Source: a virus
DNA: 64,000 nt
IMG/VR virus record: IMGVR_UViG_3300025141_000020
Location: 62,001 to 126,000 of that record
Reading direction: 5' to 3' (one strand)
Part shown: piece by piece, positions 37,501 through 44,535 of the stretch
Layout: every line of letters begins with the position of its first letter
How positions within the stretch are numbered: position 1 is the stretch's first letter
Made by a program: the position numbers and the translations under genes
Notes under the pieces: generated by a model
Seen by the model: only the letters and a program-made list of their open reading frames with translations
Database searches by the model: none
What the model was told of the DNA's origin: nothing

Positions 37501-37942
37501 GTACAAATATATTAAAGAAAGCCGAATAAGCAGTGTCCGTACCTCCAGTATTCCCAACCGTACCACCAGTAGCTACACTAAACTGAGAAGAATCTAAACT
37601 CCCTAAAGTTTTTATAGACCATGATGGTCCTGCGTCAAAACCACTAAGACCTAACACTCTTGTTACAAATAGTTGATTTGATTGACTTAGGTATGATTTT
37701 GATATGTACCCTAATTCGTATTTAGGTATTTGTGAACCTACATATTTTGTTGGCGATGTACCACCAAAACGTGTTATGAAATCATCGTATGATTGTATGA
37801 AAATTGGTTCGAAGGCTGGCCCTTTTAATGCCTCACCTACTAACCCTAATGTTGTAACACCAACACTTTGTGCTACAAATGTTAAATCTTTCTCTGACGT
37901 ATATACACCAGGAGAAACAAATACTTTATTACCGTCTGCCAT
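34547..37942 (-). CDS. gp18: Tail sheath protein, gp18-like, enlarged
   Basis: The 1131-residue contractile sheath subunit. The N-terminus VSPGVYTSEKDLT, followed by VAQSVGVTTLGLVGEALKGP and FGGTSP, is diagnostic for phage sheaths. The C-terminus holds the polymerising domain (INVRRLLLQTRKLISAVSVR, then RQQFLDLVNPILDSIRRDRG and RALEYIFVEF). T4 gp18 has 659 residues. The extra length is mainly a Ser/Thr/Gly/Cys/Tyr-rich stretch at about 120-410 with many CC and CxxC-like pairs, probably an outward-facing insertion. Late-type AT element upstream and hairpin downstream. Confidence 0.9.
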   Translation of the reverse strand: MADGNKVFVSPGVYTSEKDLTFVAQSVGVTTLGLVGEALKGPAFEPIFIQSYDDFITRFGGTSPTKYVGSQIPKYELGYISKSYLSQSNQLFVTRVLGLSGFDAGPSWSIKTLGSLDSSQFSVATGGTVGNTGGTDTAYSAFFNIFVPITGSSGTALGSDVYTDGTLSTIQTLPIVDTSFATSTITLNNGSTLPTLNADLITWITATVTNTNHAYNATCSATTGSCWAYNGGIYQYGCMTSSATTIATGNTSGYTTQVITDRLSTDCTDYTSYKNDPWYYGLFTYSNSDCCSGGTYSGMSYQLYHGGLSADTHGNYSGGTVYSGGTGTTDSTAGALSGTVVYSATCTVNVELYSDVPAYTEYDGVVVATLRSRGISTTSSGGPVYELTADTTTFDCSGTYADVLEDPFKPFGISAQTAAGNIYTFKTSMTNTSKDYVSKVFGVSPFDKKKEDVPLFIEETYPVLLKDLWNKGKVRGLQCCLQYLPSARATTNTHTIAWKMNEWRTPETPWIVSELQGTDVFRLFKCVSISDGTSANREVKISFANLSFERGEFDILVRDFYDSDAAPNVLEKFTRCSMDPTKVSFVGRKVGTSTGEFELKSKYIMLFLGDGVLDGTYVGSLPCGFEGYRFRTYNCSLNPWINYKTKYFTPGEAIYDPPFGSGTGNNKVLSGGDKLSKVYLGISNSAGVGYDTDFFDYKSLQPPTICTGTEGTDWDTITQGFHMDSGATVIRGGIGTYISWSSTTLNNKSVFQCGVATFRTEPTLSTDPYKKLRARKWTVLPHGGFDGWDIYRKTRSNTDDYRMGLTGFLNGTCPTSEFAGVGDGSFKKLSSTEANTDYYAYLRGINTFSNPEAVDINVFATPGINYVDNLGLVNETIDMIEDERADSLYVTTTPDYNMFVANTTDATNMISPEEAVDGMEDSLLDSNYTATYYPWIQIRDAANNKQIFIPPTAEVMRNIALTDNVSFPWFASAGYTRGVVNAVKARKKLTLDERDTLYVGRLNPIATFSDVGPIIWGNKTLQLKESALDRINVRRLLLQTRKLISAVSVRLIFEQNDDIVRQQFLDLVNPILDSIRRDRGLTDFRVVLSSDPEEIDRNEMSGKIYIKPTRALEYIFVEFLVTPTGASFEDI

Positions 37943-37977
37943 GTCTATTATTTTTTAAAGTTATTATTATTCTGTAT

Positions 37978-37992
37978 TTTATTAATAAATAC
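37978..37992 (-). promoter_or_regulatory. AT-rich late-type element upstream of tail sheath
   Basis: Sense strand reads GTATTTATTAATAAA, 35 nt before the sheath ATG. Confidence 0.45.
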
Positions 37993-38022
37993 CTAATCTA
38001 AACCCAAAAGTTTTTTGAAATG

Positions 38023-38038
38023 GATGTATAAATACATC
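38023..38038. promoter_or_regulatory. Perfect palindrome, possible operator
   Basis: GATGTATAAATACATC is a 7+2+7 inverted repeat, 63 nt upstream of the small RHH-like regulator gene and between it and the divergent sheath promoter region. Dyad sites of this size are typical for dimeric ribbon-helix-helix repressors; binding is inferred. Confidence 0.45.
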
Positions 38039-38100
38039 AGGTAGGAAAAAATTCATACTATTTTCATATTTTCTAATAATTATAGTAAAATACCCTCTAT

Positions 38101-38271
38101 ATGAAGGCAAACAATAAAAAAGAAAAAGAGATAAAAAATATTAAGATTAGTGTTGAGTCTCATCACTTACTTAAAAAGTACTGTAAAAAACACGGACTTA
38201 AAATGTTTGCTTTTGTAGAGCTTTTAATAAAAGATAAATGTAAGTCTGTTAAAGAAATCTATTTTGAGTAG
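38101..38271 (+). CDS. Small ribbon-helix-helix-like protein
   Basis: A 56-residue basic protein. After a Lys/Asn-rich leader, residues 13-50 read IKISVESHHLLKKYCKKHGL and then MFAFVELLIKDKC. A short beta strand with alternating residues followed by two helices matches the MetJ/Arc/CopG ribbon-helix-helix DNA-binding fold. It is a lone plus-strand gene between the tail sheath and the next minus-strand gene, whose stop it nearly touches. Lysine-rich AT-coded sequence and gene position support a real gene. It may act on the nearby palindrome. Confidence 0.65.
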   Translation: MKANNKKEKEIKNIKISVESHHLLKKYCKKHGLKMFAFVELLIKDKCKSVKEIYFE

Positions 38272-38272
38272 T

Positions 38273-39340
38273 CTATCTTACTAGTGTTTCTGTTATTATA
38301 ATGTAGGAAGAGGTGGTCGTGGTATTTTTAACTATAGTAATATTTAATGTGTCTCCAGGATTAACCATTACGGGTTCAGTTAATACAATATTATTAATAC
38401 TAAACTGTACCCCATTAGTATTATATGCAAATGCGTCGACATTTTCTGTCCTAGCTAAAGTAATGTTAGTTTTATAGTTATATGTTCTTGTTGTTGCAGT
38501 AGTAACCGAGTCAAATTTAATTTTATGGTTAACTTTATTATCGTCTTTTTTTCGATTATGTGTTTTTTCACCACCCATTAAAACTATCGTTCTACTAACA
38601 GCTGGAGTTACCTCAAATTCATCCTCATCAATTAAAAATCCTTGTAGTTGGAATTGATAATTTTGTTGGTAGTATCTTCTTTCTTCTGTGTCTATCACCG
38701 ACTCATCACCTATGGTCTCCATAACAATTGGGATGTAGTGTCCTTTAACGTATGTGTATGCTTGTCTAGATGTGAATTTTTGTAACACTACTTTATTAAA
38801 TTGATTTAGTTCTCTCATTCTATTACAAACTATTTTGACGTCATAGGTGACATCCACTGGGACTGGTTGGGGAATAGTGTATATGTCATACCCCTTCCTA
38901 TTACCGTCCCACGTTGGTACTTTTGCGTAATGTACTTGTTTTCTATTAGGTATGGTGTATTGTAACGATGGGTTAGTTCCGTATTGTACATCTGGTTTTC
39001 TAACTACAACTATAAATGGTAATGACACATTTTTATCTTTGGTGGAGAATGACCATGTTTGTGCGAATTCCCCCCATCTTTGTAATGTTAGGATTCTGTC
39101 TATCACCGGTATTTTTTTACCACTAACTGTTGCTGGGATGTCATCTATAACAAAATCTAACATACCTCTATCTAAATCTGCGTGTAAAACAGATTTTGGT
39201 AAAAAAGTTCCGTCTTCAGTAATTAAATCAGCTAGTTCTTTTCTTCTTATTGGTGTACTTACGCCGTCATATCCATAAGGGTAATGTCCTTGTACTTGAC
39301 CTGGTGTTATATTTATATTTTTTTTAATTGGTAGTGCCAT
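38273..39340 (-). CDS. Tail terminator / sheath stabiliser-like protein (gp15-like?)
   Basis: A 355-residue protein, using the ATG at 39340 (MALPIKKNINITPGQVQG), which follows the upstream stop by 1 nt; a longer in-frame start at 39373 would overlap that gene. The region YDIYTIPQPVPVDVTYDVKI followed by LNQFNKVVLQKFTSRQAY resembles the neck-type fold of T4 gp15, which caps the tail before head joining. The C-terminal 100 residues are Thr/Asn-rich. Gene order (neck protein, this, sheath) supports it. Assignment is moderate. Confidence 0.55.
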   Translation of the reverse strand: MALPIKKNINITPGQVQGHYPYGYDGVSTPIRRKELADLITEDGTFLPKSVLHADLDRGMLDFVIDDIPATVSGKKIPVIDRILTLQRWGEFAQTWSFSTKDKNVSLPFIVVVRKPDVQYGTNPSLQYTIPNRKQVHYAKVPTWDGNRKGYDIYTIPQPVPVDVTYDVKIVCNRMRELNQFNKVVLQKFTSRQAYTYVKGHYIPIVMETIGDESVIDTEERRYYQQNYQFQLQGFLIDEDEFEVTPAVSRTIVLMGGEKTHNRKKDDNKVNHKIKFDSVTTATTRTYNYKTNITLARTENVDAFAYNTNGVQFSINNIVLTEPVMVNPGDTLNITIVKNTTTTSSYIIITETLVR

Positions 39341-39341
39341 T

Positions 39342-39857
39342 TTATATTCCGTCAAATTCATTCTCACTAACAAATGAACATTTTATTGTTCTGTAGAAAG
39401 CTTTATACCCACCTATTGTGTGCACATTATCAGATGTAACCCTACCATCATCTGTGACGACATAATATCTCATTCTTTCTTCTGTTTCATTATACCCAAT
39501 ATAATCTCCATAATTTATATCTATGTCTAATTCCTCTAAATGTTTCATGTACACGCTAAAAGTTAAATTCCCTGGTTCCATTTGATTTACAAGTCCCGAA
39601 GCATAACTTTTATTTTGTGCTTCTGATATATCAACATAACCTTTAATTTCCACCGGAGCTTTATATCTAATTTCCTCTTTGCCAGCTTCACCATAAACAT
39701 CGTCAACATCACTAAGTTTTTTATCCACTCTAAATAAAACCAAAGTAAAATGCATGTCGCCATGCAACCACTCCATTCCAATATTTTGTTCTAAAGCAAA
39801 ATCTTCTGAACCAAAAAATTTAGATATTCTTGTTATAGGTACTTTTTTATTACTCAT
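39342..39857 (-). CDS. Neck / head-tail connector-like protein
   Basis: A 171-residue protein with a recognisable phage-neck style: LVLFRVDKKLSDVDDVYGEA, then PVEIKGYVDISE and LTFSVYMKHLEELDIDINYG followed by DYIGYNETEERMRYYVV. I recall similar proteins next to tail completion genes in marine T4-like phages but cannot name a T4 homologue with certainty (gp14 or an adaptor are candidates). It is first in its minus-strand unit with the gp15-like gene and is preceded by a consensus late-type AT element. Confidence 0.5.
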   Translation of the reverse strand: MSNKKVPITRISKFFGSEDFALEQNIGMEWLHGDMHFTLVLFRVDKKLSDVDDVYGEAGKEEIRYKAPVEIKGYVDISEAQNKSYASGLVNQMEPGNLTFSVYMKHLEELDIDINYGDYIGYNETEERMRYYVVTDDGRVTSDNVHTIGGYKAFYRTIKCSFVSENEFDGI

Positions 39858-39869
39858 ATTGTATAACTC

Positions 39870-39882
39870 TTTATTATAAATA
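39870..39882 (-). promoter_or_regulatory. AT-rich late-type element upstream of neck gene
   Basis: Sense strand reads exactly TATTTATAATAAA, 12 nt before the ATG. It lies back to back with the host-type promoter of the SNF2 helicase. Confidence 0.55.
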
Positions 39883-39885
39883 CAT

Positions 39886-39917
39886 TTTGACTTCCTTTTC
39901 TCTTTTTATTATATTTT
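39886..39917 (+). promoter_or_regulatory. Bacteroidota-type promoter for SNF2 helicase
   Basis: TTTGACT, 17 nt, TATATTTT (TTG-N20-TAnnTTT). The -10/-7 box ends about 8 nt from the ATG, so the transcript would be nearly leaderless. Confidence 0.7.
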
Positions 39918-39922
39918 AGATT

Positions 39923-41656
39923 ATGGATATAAAATTACCAGAAATTATAGCTAAAGATAAATTACTGTCTTATAGTGGGGCTAATAACTATATTATTGGT
40001 TTAAGGGATTCAGTTAAATCTGGTAAAATGTCTATCCTTACCCTAGAACAATCTGAGTATATTATAGATAATTTTACTTCCGTACCAAAAATTGTGCGTA
40101 GGTGGGTTGATATCGATGAACCCTATTCTAACGAATTACTGGCCACAAAATTTTTATCAAAAGCTCCCTCTAGTATCTGGATTGAAAAGTTATTGTTATT
40201 AGGTGATGAAAAGTACCATGTTTGGGGTAAGATTCTGGAGGATAGTGCTTTAACGTCATTTTGGGTTCCTAGGACACAATTAATTTCACAAGTTAAAAAA
40301 GATGTTGTTGTGGATTTTAGGGAATTTTCACACCGACCCCCTTTTGAACACCAAAAAGAAGCTGTAACTAAACTAGTGTCTAATAAAAAATATATTTTGG
40401 CGGATGATATGGGTCTTGGTAAAACTAGTTCCGCAATTATGGCAACAATTAACTTAAAATTAAAAAAAGTTTTAATTATATGTCCCGCGTCTTTAAAAGT
40501 TAACTGGAAACGGGAAATAGAAAATTATAGTGACGACCAGGTAGGTATTGTGGAGGGTAAAAAATGGGAAGACGGTAAATATGTTATTATAAATTATGAT
40601 ATTTTAAAAAATTTTCATTCATTACCTAGGGATTCGGACAAAAAAACTAAGCTCCTGGATTCCAAATTTGATTTGGTTATAATAGATGAAGCTCATTATG
40701 TTTCTAATGGTAAAGCACAAAGAACTAAATTAGTTAACAATCTCACTAATAAAATAAGTAGGTTGTGGTTATTGTCTGGTACACCTATGACCTCTAGGCC
40801 CATGAATTATTATAACTTATTAAAACTGGTTGGTTCTAGGGTTGCTAATAACTGGATTAGTTATGTTAGGCGATATTGTGATGGTAAACAAATTTTTAGA
40901 GGCTATAGAAAAATTTGGTTGACTTTTGGCGCTACTAATCTTGAAGAATTGCGTGACAAGACTAACGATAAAGTTTTGCGTAGATTAAAAGAAGATGTTT
41001 TAGATTTGCCTGATAAAATCATAACCCCTATATATATGGAGTTAAAATCAAAAGAATATGAAGATGAGGTTGGTGAGTATAAGGATTGGAGACGGGAGAA
41101 TAAAAATAAGGGTTTGTCTATACAGTTATCTAAATTAATGAAGGTTAGACAAATAATAGCTTTGGCTAAGGTTGGGGAGACTTCGCAACTCATAGAACAG
41201 TGTTTACAACAGGACAAAAAAGTTATTGTATTCACAAACTTTACCGAACCGTTAATGCAGTTACATGAAAAATATAAAAAGGAATCAGTAATACTTAACG
41301 GTACTATGAAAAAAGAAGCTAGACAAGAAAGTGTGGACAGATTTCAAAACGACGAAAAAATAAAAATATTTATAGGTAATGTAAAAGCTGCTGGGGTTGG
41401 TATTACGTTGACCTCAGCGGAGGTGGTAATATTTAATGATTTGTCATTTGTGCCTTCAGATATGTCACAATGTGAAGACCGGGCATTTAGAATAGGGCAA
41501 GATAAAAAAGTATCTTGTTTATACCCTATATATCAAAATACTCTAGAATATAAAATATACAACATTGTTAATAATAAAAAATCTGTTATAGACACGGTAA
41601 TGGGTGATAATATAGGTGACGAAGATATTATGTCAGAAATTGTAAGTATATTGTAG
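39923..41656 (+). CDS. SNF2-family DNA helicase/translocase
   Basis: A 577-residue superfamily 2 ATPase. Motif I is ADDMGLGKTSSA (160-171), Ia LIICPASLKVNWKRE, II VIIDEAHYV, III LWLLSGTPM, V NVKAAGVGITLTSA and VI QCEDRAFRIGQ, with IFTNFTE for motif IV. The order and wording match SNF2/HARP-type translocases rather than T4 UvsW. N-terminal 130 residues are unassigned. It would translocate on double-stranded DNA to remodel forks or recombination intermediates, or strip bound proteins. A host-type promoter directly upstream suggests early or middle expression, unlike adjacent virion genes. Confidence 0.9.
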   Translation: MDIKLPEIIAKDKLLSYSGANNYIIGLRDSVKSGKMSILTLEQSEYIIDNFTSVPKIVRRWVDIDEPYSNELLATKFLSKAPSSIWIEKLLLLGDEKYHVWGKILEDSALTSFWVPRTQLISQVKKDVVVDFREFSHRPPFEHQKEAVTKLVSNKKYILADDMGLGKTSSAIMATINLKLKKVLIICPASLKVNWKREIENYSDDQVGIVEGKKWEDGKYVIINYDILKNFHSLPRDSDKKTKLLDSKFDLVIIDEAHYVSNGKAQRTKLVNNLTNKISRLWLLSGTPMTSRPMNYYNLLKLVGSRVANNWISYVRRYCDGKQIFRGYRKIWLTFGATNLEELRDKTNDKVLRRLKEDVLDLPDKIITPIYMELKSKEYEDEVGEYKDWRRENKNKGLSIQLSKLMKVRQIIALAKVGETSQLIEQCLQQDKKVIVFTNFTEPLMQLHEKYKKESVILNGTMKKEARQESVDRFQNDEKIKIFIGNVKAAGVGITLTSAEVVIFNDLSFVPSDMSQCEDRAFRIGQDKKVSCLYPIYQNTLEYKIYNIVNNKKSVIDTVMGDNIGDEDIMSEIVSIL

Positions 41657-41673
41657 AAATGAGTTATTCGGTA

Positions 41674-41687
41674 TATTTATAATAAAA
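41674..41687 (+). promoter_or_regulatory. AT-rich late-type element
   Basis: Reads TATTTATAATAAAA, 9 nt before the ATG of the next gene. Confidence 0.55.
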
Positions 41688-41696
41688 ACAAATATC

Positions 41697-42311
41697 ATGG
41701 GCAAAAAAGAACTAACAAAAAAACAACTTAAAAAAAGTCTTAAAAATATAACCGAGGGTTCTGTTCAAATGAAGGGCCATTTAAAAACGGCATATAACGC
41801 AATAAAAAAGTTAGATAAAATATCGGTAGGCCAAAAAATTAAAAATAATAAAGGTGATAATGTAACTGTAACACCAAAAGATAATGATAAAATTCTTGCA
41901 GCAATGAGAAAAGTAGAGGATATATATAGAGATATTATTGGTGGTGAGATAAAAGATAAGGAGGATAAGGATGAAAAAGAAAAAGCTACAGAGGTAACAG
42001 CTAAAAATGAAAAATCTGAAGGTCACGGAAAAATGCCGAGTGAGGTTGTTGGTGAAAATACCGTTAAACTATCGCAAAAGAAATTAAATTCTATCATAAA
42101 AAGAGTAATTATAGAAAGAAAGAAACAACTTAATGAGCAAGCAGAAAAAGCGTCCCCAGTATCGAGATTGATATACGATGCACAACAAATGGCTAAATGG
42201 GCAGATGAGGCTGGTGGAGCAGTATCATTTGATGAGTCGTTATTACAAGATGGTGAATTTAATAAACTTGTGGTGAGGATTAAAGATGCAATTAATGATG
42301 TTAAACTATAA
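41697..42311 (+). CDS. Lysine-rich hypothetical protein, late expressed
   Basis: A 204-residue protein, very Lys/Glu-rich with helical stretches (TKKQLKKSLKNITEG, then KDKEDKDEKEKATEVTAKNE). Near residue 123 it contains VKLSQKKLNSIIKRVIIERK, similar to the SExQxxxL segments in other proteins of this window. No family recognised. It forms a single-gene unit with its own late-type AT element and terminator, like the tail tube gene. That suggests an abundant late product, perhaps a virion-internal or scaffold protein, but this is inference. Confidence 0.6.
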   Translation: MGKKELTKKQLKKSLKNITEGSVQMKGHLKTAYNAIKKLDKISVGQKIKNNKGDNVTVTPKDNDKILAAMRKVEDIYRDIIGGEIKDKEDKDEKEKATEVTAKNEKSEGHGKMPSEVVGENTVKLSQKKLNSIIKRVIIERKKQLNEQAEKASPVSRLIYDAQQMAKWADEAGGAVSFDESLLQDGEFNKLVVRIKDAINDVKL

Positions 42312-42339
42312 AAACTAATATATTATAACATATTTTATT

Positions 42340-42366
42340 AAAGGTCCTAAATAAGGGCCTTTTTTA
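42340..42366 (+). terminator. Rho-independent terminator
   Basis: AAAGGTCC, a TAAATAA loop, GGGCCTTT and a T-run (one G-U pair in the stem), downstream of the lysine-rich protein gene. Confidence 0.85.
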
Positions 42367-42380
42367 ATGCCAACTTCCAA

Positions 42381-42395
42381 GTATTTATATAAAAA
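42381..42395 (+). promoter_or_regulatory. AT-rich late-type element upstream of neck protein
   Basis: Reads GTATTTATATAAAAA followed by GGA, 9 nt before the ATG; between the terminator and the neck gene. Confidence 0.5.
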
Positions 42396-42404
42396 GGATA
42401 TATT

Positions 42405-43529
42405 ATGCCAGTAACAATTGACCCAATAAAAAGAGAAAAATTATTTACTCAAGTAAAGCATTTATTAGGTGCTCCCTTAAGAGGGGTTGAGCTTGAGGAT
42501 GAAATGTTAGATACGGCTATAGAATTAGCTGTTCTTGATTATGGCCAATATGTTCAGGATTGGTTGATAGAAAACCAATGGTCTGCTCTATATGGTCAAG
42601 ACCTAGATGTTATTTCTTTAACTAACGCTTTTTTAACTAGGGACTTAAGTTTTGAAACGTCCTTTACTTATGCCTATTCCAAGATAGTGGGGTTACAAGC
42701 TGGTGGAGGTTATGAGTTAAAACGAGACTTTGTAGATTTAGTTACAAACCAACAAATATATACAATACCAGCTGGAAGAGAAATAAATGAGGTTTTATGG
42801 TACACAAGAGCTGAACTAAATGAAGCCTTTATAGACCCATTTTTAGGTGGTTTCGGTGGTCTAGGTGGTAACTTGGGTATGGGTGGTGCTCAAATGGGAA
42901 TGCAAGGTTCTTACTTTATGATGCCAGCTTTTGACATATTACTAAGAATGCAGGATAGAAATTTAAAAAATAGGATGATTGGTGGTGACATGACTTATCG
43001 GATTACTGCTGGAGCTGGTGGTATTCATGGAGAAAAATTCTTACACCTTTACAATGTTCCTGGTGGAAGATTTGATTTTGGTAATATTATGACCAACCAA
43101 CACAGAGTTTGGTATTGGTATTATGATTCCGGCCCTGAGACTAGGAACGAATGTTTGTTAGCTAATAAAGATATTGTTCTTTTACCCAGTGATGTGACAT
43201 TAGATGAAATGTCTTATGGTGACCTTAATGCCCCAGCACAATCGTGGGTTAGAAAATACTTTTTTGCTAAAGCTAAGGAGATGTTGGGTCGTGTTCGTGG
43301 TAAATTTTCCGGAGCTTTAAAGACCCCGGGAGCTGAATTAACTCTTGAGTATGATGCTTTATTGTCAGAGTCAAAAGATGAGGTAGCTAAACTAGTAGAA
43401 GAACTTACCCTAAGACTAGAGAGATTAAGAAATGATAAAATGTTAGAAAGAAAAGCTCTTGAAGCTGAAAACTTAAATAAGTCACTTGGGTTTAGACCAA
43501 TGAACCCAGGAACAATATTCACAATATAA
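42405..43529 (+). CDS. Neck protein, gp13-like
   Basis: A 374-residue protein resembling head-completion/neck proteins of T4-like phages (T4 gp13 has 309). Features are an N-terminal helical region (DEMLDTAIELAVLDYGQYVQ), a beta region around FVDLVTNQQIYTIPAGREIN, a Gly/Met-rich flexible loop at about 145-170 (GGFGGLGGNLGMGGAQMGMQ), and a C-terminal helix pair (VRKYFFAKAKEMLGRVRGKF) ending in a coiled coil with many Leu/Glu/Arg. The GG/M-rich loop is unusual. It is paired with a fibre-like protein 1 nt downstream. The gp13 call rests on memory of family style and is moderate. Confidence 0.58.
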   Translation: MPVTIDPIKREKLFTQVKHLLGAPLRGVELEDEMLDTAIELAVLDYGQYVQDWLIENQWSALYGQDLDVISLTNAFLTRDLSFETSFTYAYSKIVGLQAGGGYELKRDFVDLVTNQQIYTIPAGREINEVLWYTRAELNEAFIDPFLGGFGGLGGNLGMGGAQMGMQGSYFMMPAFDILLRMQDRNLKNRMIGGDMTYRITAGAGGIHGEKFLHLYNVPGGRFDFGNIMTNQHRVWYWYYDSGPETRNECLLANKDIVLLPSDVTLDEMSYGDLNAPAQSWVRKYFFAKAKEMLGRVRGKFSGALKTPGAELTLEYDALLSESKDEVAKLVEELTLRLERLRNDKMLERKALEAENLNKSLGFRPMNPGTIFTI

Positions 43530-43530
43530 T

Positions 43531-44535
43531 ATGGGGTTTTTTACTAAGATTGATTATAATAGACAGTTAAGACAAAGTGGTGGTACAGCTACTTTTTCTG
43601 GTAGTACACATATGACAAATGATTTGTCTTTCGTGGGTCACTTATCAGGTTATGTAGCTGATTGGCAAAGTACTTTAGTTGCTGGTTCTGGATTTCCATG
43701 TTCTACTGGGAATACTTTTATTGTTGGTCCTCATGATGCTACATCTGCTTCATGTAATGTAAATATAACTTCTTTTTCTGGGGTAAGTGGTACAACCGCG
43801 GTACTATCAATAGGTCAGGTACCGATTGACCCTATAAGTGGTGGTTCCGTAAATCCAGGTATTAGTGCTAGTACTTTACAAATTAAAAACACTGGCCTTA
43901 TGGATGCTGTTGGTAGTTATAGTGATTTGTCTATTGATACGTCTGGTAATGTTGTTAAGGGTGGTAGTTCATCACTAAGATACAAAACTAATTTGGTACC
44001 TGTAGAGTCAGGTAGATATATGGGATTACTTAAGTTGAGTTCATATAGCTTTAACTACAAATCAAGTGGCATACCTAGTTTTGGTCTTATAGCTGAAGAA
44101 TTACACTCTCTTGGTTATGATGAATTAGTAATGTATGACGAAAATAGGAGGCCAGATAACATACATTATAAATTGTTGTCGGTAGCTCTTTTACAACTCA
44201 TAAAAGATATAAGAAAAGATATGTATAGTGGTGATATTGGCGTCAATATACCAGAAAAAAATACATTAACTAAGGTGGTTACAGAAGATTATACAACTAA
44301 TGGTGAATACCTACTAGTGAGTACGTCTGACTCAACTATAACTCTAAATTCTGCTGTTGGTACTAAAGTAAGGATAAAATCCTTATCTAATACTAGTGTG
44401 GTTCCTGATATAGGTCTTATTGATAGTAGGTGGGAAAATGTAGAATTAGATAATAATAGTTCTGTAGAATTTGTGTTTGTGTCGGAGTTAAACTACTGGG
44501 TAATTGTTAGTTCAGACGGAATTAAGGATTCCTAA
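43531..44535 (+). CDS. Fibre-like protein with intramolecular chaperone (S74) domain
   Basis: A 334-residue protein. Residues 1-145 are Ser/Gly/Thr-rich beta sequence as in tail or neck fibres. Residues about 146-230 match the S74 endosialidase chaperone: SSSLRYKTNLVPV, then SFGLIAEELHSLGYDELV and IHYKLLSVALLQLIKDI. Such domains trimerise fibres and usually cleave themselves off at the Ser before LRYK. Here about 100 further residues follow it (GDIGVNIPEKNTLTKVVTED onward), so release would also remove that domain. It is adjacent to the neck gene, suggesting a collar or whisker-like fibre. Its end overlaps the convergent polymerase gene by 24 nt. Confidence 0.78.
   Translation: MGFFTKIDYNRQLRQSGGTATFSGSTHMTNDLSFVGHLSGYVADWQSTLVAGSGFPCSTGNTFIVGPHDATSASCNVNITSFSGVSGTTAVLSIGQVPIDPISGGSVNPGISASTLQIKNTGLMDAVGSYSDLSIDTSGNVVKGGSSSLRYKTNLVPVESGRYMGLLKLSSYSFNYKSSGIPSFGLIAEELHSLGYDELVMYDENRRPDNIHYKLLSVALLQLIKDIRKDMYSGDIGVNIPEKNTLTKVVTEDYTTNGEYLLVSTSDSTITLNSAVGTKVRIKSLSNTSVVPDIGLIDSRWENVELDNNSSVEFVFVSELNYWVIVSSDGIKDS

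Noticed and set aside
39870-39882. T4-type late promoter TATAAATA read on the plus strand
   Set aside because: Across sites this orientation points away from the gene it precedes and into antisense DNA, so the sense reading TATTTATA is the consistent one.
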